A DNA stretch of 64,000 nucleotides, taken from assembly GCA_029582165.1 (NCBI GenBank), contig CM055870.1:51863213-51927212 (forward strand). Reading direction: 5' to 3'. Both the position numbers and the translations under genes were made by a program. This stretch comes from Portulaca oleracea. Lineage: Eukaryota; Streptophyta; Magnoliopsida; Caryophyllales; Portulacaceae. This document shows positions 43,223 to 53,458 of the stretch, piece after piece. The notes beneath the pieces are model-generated. The model was given only the letters and a program-made list of their open reading frames with translations. It did no database searches and had not been told where the DNA came from. Position 1 is the first letter of the stretch; every line of letters starts with the position of its first letter.

Positions 43223-43632
43223 GTTATACATATTTAAATTGTTATAAATATATGTTGCATTGTTTTAAGTGTTGTACTACTCATAAATTACATAAAATCT
43301 ATGTTTTATTTATATATTTTTCCACAAATATAGAATCACAAATAAAACGCTCATTCTCTATAATAGTTGATATGATTAGGTTATTTTTAGCACTTTTTGA
43401 TGTAACCAATGATTGTGATACTCTTATACTTGATAAACATGTGTAATTACTTAAGATATTATTTGAAATTATAAGAAAACAAATCTTAGGTAATTCAAGA
43501 TGATTATTAACTATCTTGATTCAAGACATATATCATGGTCCTACATACATATACTCATAAAATTATACTTAACTAATTTAATCCCCTCACGGCTCGCCCT
43601 ATTGTTTACTATAACTAAAAAACATCTCGAAC
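43223..43632. other. Duplicated upstream flank, block B (continued)
   Basis: AT-rich. 43540-43632 (ACTCATAAAATTATAC, AATTTAATCCCC, CTATAACTAAAAAACATCTCGAAC) parallels 6920-7125 upstream of LTP-A1. A 64-codon frame at 43252-43446 is not convincing. Confidence 0.6.
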
Positions 43633-44351
43633 TGTAACGCCCCGACCCCTCCTGGGTCCGGACATTACCGATAACTGCTTCAAGGATCGCTGACTGTCCC
43701 CACAAATCACCATGAGTCTTTCCAGCGTGCTTCGTCCTCGCTCACACGCTGCCTGGGAAAACTTCCCAGGACGTCACCCATCCTGTGACTATCCCAGCCA
43801 AGCACACTTAAATGAGGAGTTCCCAACGGATGAGTTATCATAAAAGAAGGTGCACCTTGGTGATATGGGTAGTCATTTCAATCCTTTTTAAGCCACACTT
43901 TAACCACATACCCGGGGTATTACAGTCACCCCCACTTAAGCGCACAACGTCCTCGTTGTGCCACAATCCACTCCAGAATCTTTGCCCCGCTAGGTGACTG
44001 CCCATGGATCTCCCGTCCAATGGCGCAGCTCATGCTCGCGGGTCGGGTCTGATACCATCTGTAACGCCTCGACCCCTCCCGGGTCACGGGCATTATCAAT
44101 AACTACTTCAAGGATCGGTGACTGGCCCCACAAATCACCACGAGTCTTTCCAGCGTGCTTCGTCCTCGCTCACACGCTGCCTGGGAAAACTTCCCAGGAG
44201 GCCACCCATCCTCGGACTACTCCCAGCCAAGCATGGTTAACTGAGGAGTTCCCAACGGATGAGCTACCATAAAAGAAGGTGCACCATGGTGATATGAGTA
44301 GTCATTTCAATTCCTTTAAGCCACATTTAACCACATATCAGGGGTGTTACA
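43633..44351 (-). mobile_element. Full-length Cassandra TRIM (719 bp) upstream of LTP-A2; TSD CGAAC
   Basis: LTRs 43633-43924 and 44060-44351, 292 bp each, perfect CGAAC duplication (43628-43632, 44352-44356). On minus: LTR, PBS TGGTATCAGAC (44059-44049), ~110-bp spacer, PPT AAGTGGGGGTGAC, LTR. 5S-like segments lie in both LTRs. It ends ~320 bp before the LTP-A2 ATG, so it may touch the promoter. Confidence 0.93.
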
Positions 44352-44571
44352 CGAACACTTCCACAATATCAAGTATACAACAAATTAAAAGTCATTAATT
44401 AACCACCTTAAATAAAATTTTGACGGCCCATTACTGCCAATAAATAATTACATTACGTACAGCTACCCATCTCCCTATTTGCAAACCCTCCATAAGCTAG
44501 CAAGTGCACATAAGTCATCTCTCAAATGAATCCACAACAATCTACTCACACGTACAAGCTCTAAACTCCTC

Positions 44572-44579
44572 TATAAGTA
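44572..44579 (+). promoter_or_regulatory. LTP-A2 TATA-like box
   Basis: TATAAGTA at the place where LTP-A1 has TATAAATA; flanking sequence (CTCCT, CCACYATGCTCATA) is conserved. ACACGTAC upstream keeps an ACGT core. Confidence 0.65.
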
Positions 44580-44669
44580 CCACCATGCTCATAGTACTTA
44601 TCAACCCATCCACTCACACTTGAAAAACAAACAAGCCCATCAACAATATTCTCTCACCCAACTGAAATA

Positions 44670-45384
44670 ATGGCTCCTTCATGTCTTGTAAAGGCCATGA
44701 CTTGGTCCATCGTTATGTACATGATGGTGTTTGCACCCCATGTAGAGTCAACCCAGGGTTGTGGTGAAGTCCCCGCGAGTGTGAGTTGGTGCTCCCCTTA
44801 CTTGAAGGGTAGGGCGCCCCGCCCAACGCCGACTTGCTGTAGAGGCTTAAAGATCCTTATGGATCTGGCTAATGTCATTCCCGCGACCAGGAAAATTATC
44901 TGCTCATGTCTAAAGACTGCGACCTCTTCCAAGGGCATTAACTGTAGTTCAATATCGACTCTCCCCGAAAAATGTGGTGTCAAAAAGATTCTGTACAAGT
45001 TCAACCCTTACATTCATTGCTCCAAGTATGCACCCTTGAGATTTCGTTTTCACACCCATCATTTCTAAGAGTAACTCTTGCTCGACTTAAATTGAAAAGT
45101 TAAAATTAAAGTTGTCTCATGTCAGTGAAAATTATATCCACTATAATTAGAGGGGAAATGGTGAAAATAAAAAGATAAACAAGGGTACTTTTAACCAAAA
45201 TTGACTGAAAAATAGTGTCATGTCAACTCTTCACTAGAAAATTTAGAAAACAAATTCTGAACTCGGTAATGATAAAAATTAATATGGAAAATAGAAGGAT
45301 AAAACAGTAATGTTGAACGATATTACATATTTGTTGATCACTAATAGTCTAAATTGTATTTAATTACTTTGCAGGGTGAACTAA
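44670..45384 (+). CDS. Diverged type-1 nsLTP paralogue (LTP-A2)
   Basis: Paralogue of LTP-A1 by promoter, intron position and tail. Exon 1 44670-45025, intron 45026-45374 (AA|GTATGC ... TTTGCAG|G), exon 2 45375-45384; 121 aa ending CSKVN. Residues 1-28 are a likely signal peptide (ending VEST). The mature 93 residues keep the eight LTP cysteines at 3, 13, 28, 29, 50, 52, 74 and 89, but CC to CXC is 20 rather than 19 residues and there is an extra Cys at 64. The TPTDK pentapeptide of LTP-A1 is replaced by IPATRK-like sequence, losing the Asp. Open and spliceable, so it may be expressed, but its lipid-binding behaviour should differ; early pseudogenisation is an alternative. Confidence 0.82.
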
Positions 45385-45677
45385 TTAAAGGATTGAAGAG
45401 AGTGGAATGGAACCAAATGAACCATGTGTGTCAAACTAGCATATGAATGAATAAATTAGACGAGCATGTCTTTATGAGTGATGGGACTTTGTTAGGAGCA
45501 AGTCCTGCGTACTCTACATGTTGCCGATTATATCCTAGTGTTAATTGAAATACAATTATTTATCTTCATCATTGTGGAGTAACTCAATTATATTAATAGT
45601 AATTGTACTATTTTTATTAATTGTCCTACGATCCTCAATTACATTTACGTGGGTACCCTCAAATCTTTTCTATCGGT
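45385..45677. other. LTP-A2 3' flank
   Basis: Matches the tail of LTP-A1 (GAGTGATGGGAC, TTAATTGAAATACAAT) to about 45570, then diverges into insertion-related sequence. Confidence 0.65.
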
Positions 45678-47529
45678 TGAGTTTGATTTGTGGAGCCCAA
45701 ATTATGAGTTTGGAAGGTTTGAAGCACGATCCAGAGCAACAGGGGTAGAATAAGAGTCGACACAATTCGTGTGGCGAGTCAGAAGCAGAGGAAAAGGGTA
45801 GAGCTGACAGGGACCATGTCTGTATGAACATCAGAACATGGGTCATGTCGTATGGAAACGGATCGTGTCTGGTCAAGTCGATGTGATCTTTTCAGTTTTC
45901 TTATTCAGTTTTGATATGTTTTCCTAATCTGAGTTGATTTTTTATTTTGTTGCTGATTTGATGGATTTACTTAGTGGCCAAGGATTTAATTTCTAACTAA
46001 ACCTTAATTATTTTATTAGTATTCACTATAAATAACGTCTAGCTGCTACGATTCTTTTTTTGTTGGTATAGCAATTGAGTGATTTATATGTTCCACGAAA
46101 GATATTTGTAATCTCTGTATCCCTGAGGGAGTTGTGTAAGGTGTATTAACTGTGAGTATTGAGTACTTAGGTTGTAACTTTGGCAATCTCTGATAAACTA
46201 TATATAGTGCATCATACATTATTTTTTTCAGTTTGGTTTTTCCACGTTAATCCTTTTATGTGAATATTTATTTATTATTTACTCTAACCATATTGTTTGT
46301 CTACTTATAACGCCTGGAAATCCTCACAACTGGAATTAGAGCTTTGTTGATATGCAGAGTGAGAACCAATGGAGGGCACACATATGAAAATTCCAGAGTA
46401 CAATGGGAAAGACTACACGTGGTGGAGGATGTGCGCATTGAGGATGTCCTCTACATATAGAAACTGTGTCAATTGCGATGTGTGACAAGCCAAAAAATAT
46501 GAAATTGGAGGATTTGGATGTGCCTAACCGTCAAGTATTCAGTATAGTGAGGCTGGCGATAGCATGGAATGTGACTTTCAATGTCAAAGATTAAAAAAAA
46601 TGGTGAAAGGTCTGGTGGAGGCCTTGAAGAACACATATGAGAAACCTTCTATGGTCAATGAGTATATGTGTTGTGTTGTTTGTTTGAGTTTAAGAGTCTA
46701 GTGATATGCATGATAATATGAATCAGCTGACTATGATATTATTGAAGTTGACTAATGTGGGATTTAGTTTTGACAATGAAACTAGTGCACATATCATGTT
46801 GGCCACCCTACCCAAGTCTTGGGTAACTTTTTAACTTCTATTAGGCTTCTGGTACGAAAGAGAAGCCTTTGAAGTTTAATGAGTTTCCCGTCAACGTCTT
46901 GAGTGAAAGTATTCGTATGGAAGATTCTGATGTGTGTCAAGGGATGGTACAAGGAACTGTGGGGGCCCGACTGAAAGTCGATCTAAATCTAGATGTCAAA
47001 ATATGGAGCATGTTTTGTGTTGAACTATGGTGATAGAGGTTACTTTTGTAGGGATTGTCCTAAACCTAGGGGTGGGGAAAAACAACTACAATGACCATGA
47101 TTCTATTAATTCTGTTGAGGATTTGGGGCATGCTTTGACTTTTAGTGTTCATAAGTCAGAAAGGAGTTAGGTTATAGATTCGACAGCATCGTTTCACTCT
47201 TTATCTAGTAGGAAGTCCTTTAAAAACTGTGTATGGGAGGTTTGGCTGGATCAGGCTTGCAACGGTCACAGTATAAAGGTGCTATAAAGAGGTGATGTAA
47301 ACATTAAAACTTCTAAGGGTGAGACTTGGAAGTTGAAGAATATTCGGTATGCCTTGGGTCTAACTAAGAACCTATGGAGAAAGGAGGAAGTCAAATCTAG
47401 ATTATTGCTCAGTTATGTTAGTCTAATTCGATAATTAATATTAATTCAATTTGGATGATGAAGGCTCTACAACAAAATTTGAGGATGGTTATTGCAAAAT
47501 TACGAAGGGATCTCTACGAATTACTAATG

Positions 47530-48132
47530 TAGACTGTTCAATGGGCCAGGGACCCGCCCAACTCGACCTAAAAATACGTAGGTCAAGGCCAATTTTTTTC
47601 AAGGTGACCCGAACCGAAAGTCGCGGTCATTGACCCGACCCGACCCGACCCGACGACCGAACCCAATATATTAAAAAAAAAAACGCAACTTTAGGGTTTG
47701 ATTCATTCCCTTTTTTTATATATTAATTCATCAATCCCTCACGGTCACACACTTCAAACACTATATTGAACTTTTATTTAGTCGAATGTTTTAGACTTGT
47801 AATAATTAGAGTACTTTATTTTGGAATATTTTTTTATGATCGGATTTCGGAATGTGAAATTTTGTTTGCAGTTGGTTGTGTATTATTAAAACCAAGTATT
47901 GCTGAAACTAGGAATAAAATGCATGAAACTTAGTAATATTAAATTTTCGAGCTTTATTTCTAAAAAAGAAAATCTAGGTTGTAGGGTCGACTGACCCACT
48001 GAGCTCGACCTATGACCCATCGGGTCAGGATTCGGATTAGGGGTGCCTTGACTCGAAGTCAGGTCGAGATGGGTTTGGGTCGACGGGTCAAGGATTGCCG
48101 ACCCAACACCACCCATTAGATGAACAGGTCTA
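47530..48132. mobile_element. hAT-like MITE, ~603 bp
   Basis: TAGACTGTTCAATGGG at the left and, inverted, TAGACCTGTTCATCTAATGGG at the right. Flanking octamers TACTAATG and TGCTAATT agree at 6 of 8 positions, the size of a hAT target duplication. Near both ends it is rich in GACCCGACCCG-type sequence. It interrupts the copia protease region. Non-coding. Confidence 0.75.
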
Positions 48133-48256
48133 TGCTAATTGATGGAAAGAGTGGAAACTATATATAGTCATTGAAAACTCTAGTAGACTTATTCATATTT
48201 GTCCAAGACATGTTAGCGTCTCTGAAGATAGAAAGGCACCAGAAACGAGGAGGTTT

Positions 48257-48330
48257 TCGGTCGATGCTCCGAGAACGAATGGTCACTCGAAGATCGGTCG
48301 ATGCTCCGAGAACGAATGGTCACTCAAAGA
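48257..48330. repeat. Two tandem 37-bp units
   Basis: CGGTCGATGCTCCGAGAACG...AATGGTCACTC at 48258 repeats at 48295. Lies in the copia remnant. Confidence 0.85.
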
Positions 48331-49451
48331 ATGCATCTAACCTGCGCGAGAGCTCGACATTAATTTTCAACACGAGGTAAAATTCGAATCCAAAATTCCC
48401 CCAAGTTGTTGATAAGGATGCACATGTCAAACATACAAGGGCGTGATTAGTTCAAGTGAGAGTGTGTTCGAGATAGAGGAGTTGATGGGAGGCCAATTGA
48501 AACCTTTGTTGATTAATGCTAACCAAGATCGGGATGTATGCACTAGGAGGGTTCGAGCATGAGTGGTGGTGATGAACGATCAAGGATGCAAATACAATTT
48601 GTATGGGATATTGTTGAGTTTGGCGTGTGGAGCCCAAATTATGACTTTGGAAGGCTTGAAGCACGATCTAGAGCAACACGGGTGGAATCAAAGCCAATTA
48701 ACATGGGTCGTGTGGCTGGTTAGAAGCTGAGAAAGCGATAGAGTAAGGAGCTGACACGAACCATGTCTGTAGGGACAAGAAATGTGTGGAACAGACATTG
48801 GTGGTGTTTGGGCGAGTCAATATCGTTTATTCAGTTTCCTAGTTCCATTTTGATATGTTATCCTAATCTGGGTTGATTTTAGATTATGTTGTTGATTTAT
48901 GGAGTTGCATGGTGGCCAAAGAGTTCTGACTAAACCTATTTATTGTATTAGTTTCCATTATATATAGGTCTTAACGATTAGGTTTTTTGTATCACAATTG
49001 AGTGTTTCATCTGTACCACAAAAGAATGATCTGTAATTTGGATGTCCCCGCGGCAGTTGTGTAAGGTAAGAGTCCTCAGGTTGTAAAATTAGAGAGATTG
49101 TGAAGGTTTGAAAATCTTTGATAAACACTTGCATGTAATTCTCTGATAGTACGTGCATCGTTCGTGTTTTTCCCAATTTGGATTTTTTCACGTTAATATA
49201 TTTATATGAATCTTTAGTTATTATTCATCCTATTTATAGTTTGTCTGCTAATAATGCCCTGAGATCCTAACACTATATTCAAATTCATTAATTCTTGGTT
49301 GTCCATTTATTCCCTAAATCTTTTGGTTGTGTTGAGCTAGCCTTTGTGAATCAGAAGAAATGCATGAGTTTTCACCATTATGAGTGGTTAAAAGGCTCAC
49401 ACACAGTCACACTTAATAACTTGATCAACATATTCAACTAATTAATTTTTG

Positions 49452-49874
49452 AAAATTCTACCATAGTTGAATTTATTTTTAACTATGGTGATTGAAAACT
49501 TTATACCATTCATTTATTAAAAATAAATCGTATTTTTTAAAGAGATTTATATCCTCCTAAACATGGTTAATTATTGTATCAAGTTACTTTGATCAAGCTA
49601 CATTGATTTTGAATTTTTATGATAAAATTAATGGTCTTTTCATTTTTCAACTACGATAGTTGAAAAAAAGTCAACTATGGTAGAATTTCCTTTAAAATAT
49701 TAAATTTTGTAAAAAAATTATAACTTAACATATAGATTTACTTATTGTAACAAGTTCTATGGTGAATATATGTATTAATTTTAATTTTTAATGATAAAAT
49801 TAAGGGCAATTATACATTTCAACTACCATAGTTGAAAATAAATTCTACCATAAATTCAACTATGGTAGAATCTC
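49452..49874. mobile_element. MITE with TIR ATTCTACCATAGTTGAATTTAT, ~420 bp
   Basis: A 22-bp inverted repeat near 49454 and 49870, with extra internal copies of TTCAACTACCATAGTTGAA. AT-rich, non-coding. Target duplication unclear (ATTTTTGAA and ATTTTTGGA are near the ends). Confidence 0.65.
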
Positions 49875-49919
49875 CCATTTTTGGACTCCCCGGAAATCTC
49901 CACATGATATGAAACCAAA

Positions 49920-50080
49920 AAGTTATATTTCAGTAACTTTCGGTAATTTTTGGTAAATTTTGGTAATTTTTATTAAATTTACACTAATATATCAAAATTA
50001 ACTTTATGTTTTTTAACTTTGGTAATTTTTGGTAGGTTTTGGTAAATTAAAGTTACCCATGAATTTGACAGGTCCTAATC
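49920..50080. repeat. GGTAATTTTTGGTAA-type repeat, family shared with 56325-56542
   Basis: Irregular GGTAATTTT/GGTAAATTTT repeats end in TTACCCATGAATTTGACAGG, as at 56520. The matching left end is not seen here. Confidence 0.6.
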
Positions 50081-50106
50081 AACTATTATTGTCCAATCTT
50101 ATTTGT

Positions 50107-50109
<3 letters not shown>

Positions 50110-50176
<67 letters not shown>
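50110..50176. repeat. (AT)n microsatellite, ~66 bp
   Basis: Uninterrupted AT repeat. Confidence 0.97.
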
Positions 50177-50179
<3 letters not shown>

Positions 50180-50214
50180 ATACAGTCATATAGAATTGTG
50201 TGTATTATATATCG

Positions 50215-50525
50215 ATGCTCATTTACTTGAAATAAATAAAAGAGCAATTTTATTCATGTATTTAACCATACATTATCTATTTGGACTCACATGAGTCAAC
50301 GAAGTGGATTGATACATAACAATTATGAAACGAAAGACGGGTTTGACATGGAAGTTTTCGTAATAGAAGAACAAGGGACAGTAAGCTGAATTAAATTAAT
50401 ATGCTAACTAAACTAGTCCATGGCATGGGTCAACATCTCATGAGAGGGTCCCATCCGGATCTTTATTCTTGAAGTCTCTGGATTGGGGAGCTACATAATT
50501 GAATTATGGTTGAATTATATCTCAT
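50215..50525. other. Intergenic tail shared with block A, between LTP-A2 and LTP-B
   Basis: Matches 12890-13115 (TATTTAACCAT, CAACGAAGTGGATTGA, AACTAAACTAGTCCATG) and then 27145-27212. It therefore shows the pre-insertion arrangement of block A without the solo LTR/Tekay insert. It includes the LTP-B 3' UTR on minus. Confidence 0.75.
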
Positions 50526-52182
50526 CTAGTTGATCCTGCAATAAAACAAAAAAAAGGAAAATTAAAGTAATGTAAACAAATATATATATGATAATTACTA
50601 GAATACATACAATTTTGAAATGTGAACATTGCTTTTGGTTAATCAGGGTGAGATCCGAAATGACTTTCTTATTTTATTTTTTCACAAAATGACAGGACTC
50701 TTAGGATATTTCTTAAATGTCTTGTCCATTAATAAATGCATATCATTATATATTAAATTGAAATAAAATGATGCGATTGTATTCTAGAATTAGAATATTG
50801 CTTAAAAATTGCATAAAATTATACTTTATCCGTTATTTTATATTATGAAAAATGTCTTAAATATGCGAAAGAGATGAGGTTGATTCAATTAGAGTATCAT
50901 TTGTATTTATTGATGTAGCCAATGCATCCAAAGCTTATTATAATTGATAGCTAATCTTTACTATTAAAAACATTAGTGTAAAAAATTATAAAAATTACCA
51001 AGTTGGCGAAAATTAAGTCACCTAAGCATGTCTTGGGATAAGACATGGATCATCATCTCTTTCTTTTCTAGGTGAGGTCCTTGTTCTATTCTTTGTAGGA
51101 GTAAAACCACTCACACACAACATTTTTTATTTACTTCTGCCTTGTTTTATGTACACTATATAAATCTACCTTAAATTTCTACTTCTAAAATAACTCAACG
51201 CCTGCTTCTACATAAACTATTCAAACCTACCTGACCTTACTTACCCAACTTATACAAATTCATTAATAGAACATGGCATGACTAGGAAAATTTGCATATC
51301 CCCCCCCCCTTCAGATTTATGACATTTATTAATCCAACCCTGACATTTTTAATTAAAATTTACCGACGCTAGACTTTAGAATCAATTTCTACTTTTCTCA
51401 TGAATTTAGCAACTTTTCCGGTGAATGTGTGATTTGTGATTGAATTTGTTCATTGAAATGACGATAATTTTAACAAACAAAATTCATCACATGTCATACA
51501 TTCACCGACAAAGTTGCTAAAGTTATCTAAAAAGCAGATAAATAAAATTGATTCAAATGGTTAGACTCGGTATATACTAACTAGGAGATATCATGGTTGA
51601 ATTTATAAATACCATAAACATGAAAGGTGTGTGTACGCAAATTTTCCACATGACTGTGTCCAAACGCAACGATTGCGATTGGAGGTTATGAACAATAGAG
51701 AAACAGGTGTATTTCAAGACAATAACATTTTAAAAAAAATAAATTTCTTTTAATTTGGTAGCAATCTTCCTCCCATGAAAACATTCCCCTAGCTACTAAT
51801 TTCTAATGAATTTAATTGAAAAGAAATAGAGTGGGAAAATATACTTGGAGCAGTCAATGTTGGGGGTGATAGTGTAGCCAACTTTGACACCACATTTGGT
51901 AGGGAGTTGTGCAGCCCTATCAAAATCAACACCACTAAAAGACTTTGCTGCTGATTTGAGACATCCACATGCAGTTTTCCGGTCAGCCGGAGTTGATGCC
52001 ATGCTATTCAGGGTTTTGACTCCGCTGCAACACCCTGGACTCGGTGCGCTCCCACCTTCCAAGTAACCGATGCATGGAACTAGGGTTTTTGACACCGCGG
52101 CGCACGTTAGGGCTGCCCTTGCATGGGGTGCAGCCACCAACATGCACATCAACATTGCCAAAGTGAATTTGAGGAAAGCCAT
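50526..52182 (-). CDS. Non-specific lipid transfer protein, type 1 (LTP-B)
   Basis: Exon 1 is 52182-51845, intron 51844-50536 (AA|GTATAT ... TTGCAG|G, 1309 bp), exon 2 50535-50526; 115 aa ending CSKIN. The Met at 52182 (MAFLKFTLAMLMC) is chosen because it begins a clean 23-residue signal peptide (ending ARA). The frame is open upstream to 52284, but that part is Asn/Thr-rich leader. The mature 92 residues show C-X9-C-X13-CC-X19-CXC-X22-C-X13-C and TPADR, all as in classic nsLTP1. The long intron contains a 363-bp MITE. Convergent with LTP-A2. Expected to be secreted and to bind acyl lipids. Confidence 0.95.
51285..51647. mobile_element. MITE in the LTP-B intron (363 bp)
   Basis: GGAAAATTTGCATA at the left and GTACGCAAATTTTCC at the right are inverted repeats; CATGACT flanks both sides (51277-51283, 51649-51655). 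Its interior (GGTGAATGTGTGATTTKTG, GAAATGACGATAATTTTRACAAA) is repeated at 52440-52800. Confidence 0.75.
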
Positions 52183-52273
52183 TGAGTATATATTTTGGCT
52201 GCTAAATGTTGTATTTGTGTTAATGGTGTTGGTTCTGTGAGATGTGTTTTGCATAGTTTGCTTAAGAGGACAG

Positions 52274-52281
52274 TATTTATA
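52274..52281 (-). promoter_or_regulatory. LTP-B TATA box
   Basis: TATAAATA on minus, ~95 bp before the chosen ATG, close to the spacing in LTP-A1. Confidence 0.7.
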
Positions 52282-52433
52282 CACAAGTTTACGTGGGGGA
52301 AATATTTGATTACTGAAATTAGGGCAATAATCAGGTGACTCTATCGCAATGGTTTTGGTGGTTGGTTAGGTTGGATTTTTGTGCTAATTAATGGTGTGTA
52401 TTCTATGAGATATGTCTTGCATAGTATGCTTAA

Positions 52434-52799
52434 TAGCATGTAAATTTGTATATATCCCCTTCATATTTATGATATTTATCCTATCTTAATATTTTTAAAT
52501 TAATATTTACCCACCCTATGTTTTTGGAATCAATTTCATTTAGCTATTTTTCTTGTAATCGAACTTAATAACTTTAAGGTGAATGTGTGATTTTTGTTGA
52601 AAATTGTTTGCTGAAATGACGATAATTTTGACAAATAAATTTCGTCACATATTATATATTTTATCGATAAAGTTGCTAAATTTACTGAAAGTAGCTAATA
52701 AAATTGGCTCAAGAGCCTAGAGTGAGTAAATATTAATTTAAGTATGTTATAAATGGTGGATTTGTAAATGATATAAATCTGACTAGATTTATGCAAATA
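52434..52799. mobile_element. Second, older copy of the LTP-B intron MITE
   Basis: Collinear with 51285-51647 across its length at visibly lower identity; the ends (GTAAATTTGTATA, TTTATGCAAAT) are decayed forms of the TIR. Confidence 0.7.
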
Positions 52800-52870
52800 T
52801 TTGATTACTGAAGTTAGGGCATTAATGAGGTGAATTTATCGCATTGGTTTTTGGTGGTTAGTTAGGTTGT

Positions 52871-53458
52871 ACAACTTGTACGTTGCTTAGAAACGTCTCT
52901 TTATACGTTGAGATCTACTGATCCAATGGCTGTGATGCTTTCTCTTCTTGACCATGCCCTCAAGGGATGGAAATTAAAGAAGGCTTTTCTTCCACAAAGA
53001 AAGCCTAATTTTAGTGACTTGAGACCTGATTTTCCCTGGCTTTTCAATTTTCAGTACTCTAGATAGATAGATATACATGCAAAGACGTGTAAGTCAAGTT
53101 GGTAAAAGTAGAAGCAGGTAAGTGAACTTGGGTTAGGATATGATAAATATCAGTCCTTATGTGGTACATGTTTGTTGGAGTATCTATTTAGATTTATCAA
53201 TGTGTTAAATTTAAAAAAAAATCATCAATATTTCTAATAAAATTCAATGTAAATTTATCAACATTTTTACAAAATTCATCAATATTTTTAAAATTGATCA
53301 CTTTTTTAATACAAATTTTATTACATAAAAGATTTACTTATTTTAATGCAACGGTGGACATATGTAGGTCTACCACGGTGTCCGGTATAATTTGCGCTGT
53401 AAATATAGGTTGGTTACATTGATAATGTAAATGTTGGTAAAAGTATGTCTAGTGTAAA
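52871..53458. other. No gene seen
   Basis: AT-rich spacer upstream of LTP-B; scattered ATCAATATTTTT repeats at 53215-53310. Confidence 0.5.

Larger units (their letters stand above)
46369..48600 (+). pseudogene. Copia gag-protease remnant
   Basis: MEGTHMKIPEYNGKDYTWW at 46369 begins a copia gag (later ALKNTYEKPS), with many stops and frame changes. A decayed zinc knuckle (GDRGYFCRDCPKPRGG, near 47030) and protease region follow; the active site reads DSTAS, so the catalytic Gly is lost. The reading continues across the hAT MITE (KITKGSL near 47500). From 48170 the content is no longer recognisable. Same lineage as the open copia frame at 62988. Confidence 0.75.
45678..49272 (+). mobile_element. 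Internally deleted Ty1/copia element
   Basis: LTRs 45678-46328 and 48615-49272 share TGAGTTTG...GTGGAGCCCAAATTATGA and many later blocks, but are clearly diverged. PBS-like TGGAATTAGAGCTTTG starts at 46331. The interior holds gag and protease remnants only; integrase, RT and RNase H are gone. No matching target duplication is seen (TCGGT against CTATA), so the ends may be rearranged. It lies between LTP-A2 and LTP-B. Confidence 0.82.
52200..52870 (-). repeat. Tandem duplication of LTP-B leader/promoter
   Basis: 52205-52265 and 52310-52370 recur at 52380-52433 and 52800-52870 (TTGCATAGTWTGCTTAA; ATATTTGATTACTGAARTTAGGGCA; GGTGGTTRGTTAGGTTG). In the distal copy, the TATA-bearing segment between these two parts is replaced by a MITE. 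Confidence 0.8.

Noticed and set aside
40049..50176. (AT)n tracts as origins or CRISPR-like arrays
   Set aside because: Simple dinucleotide microsatellites without spacers or associated genes.
52183..52284. N-terminal extension of LTP-B from the Met at 52284
   Set aside because: It would put 34 polar residues before a clean signal peptide; the TATA box at 52274-52281 lies within this stretch, so it is upstream of or at the transcription start.
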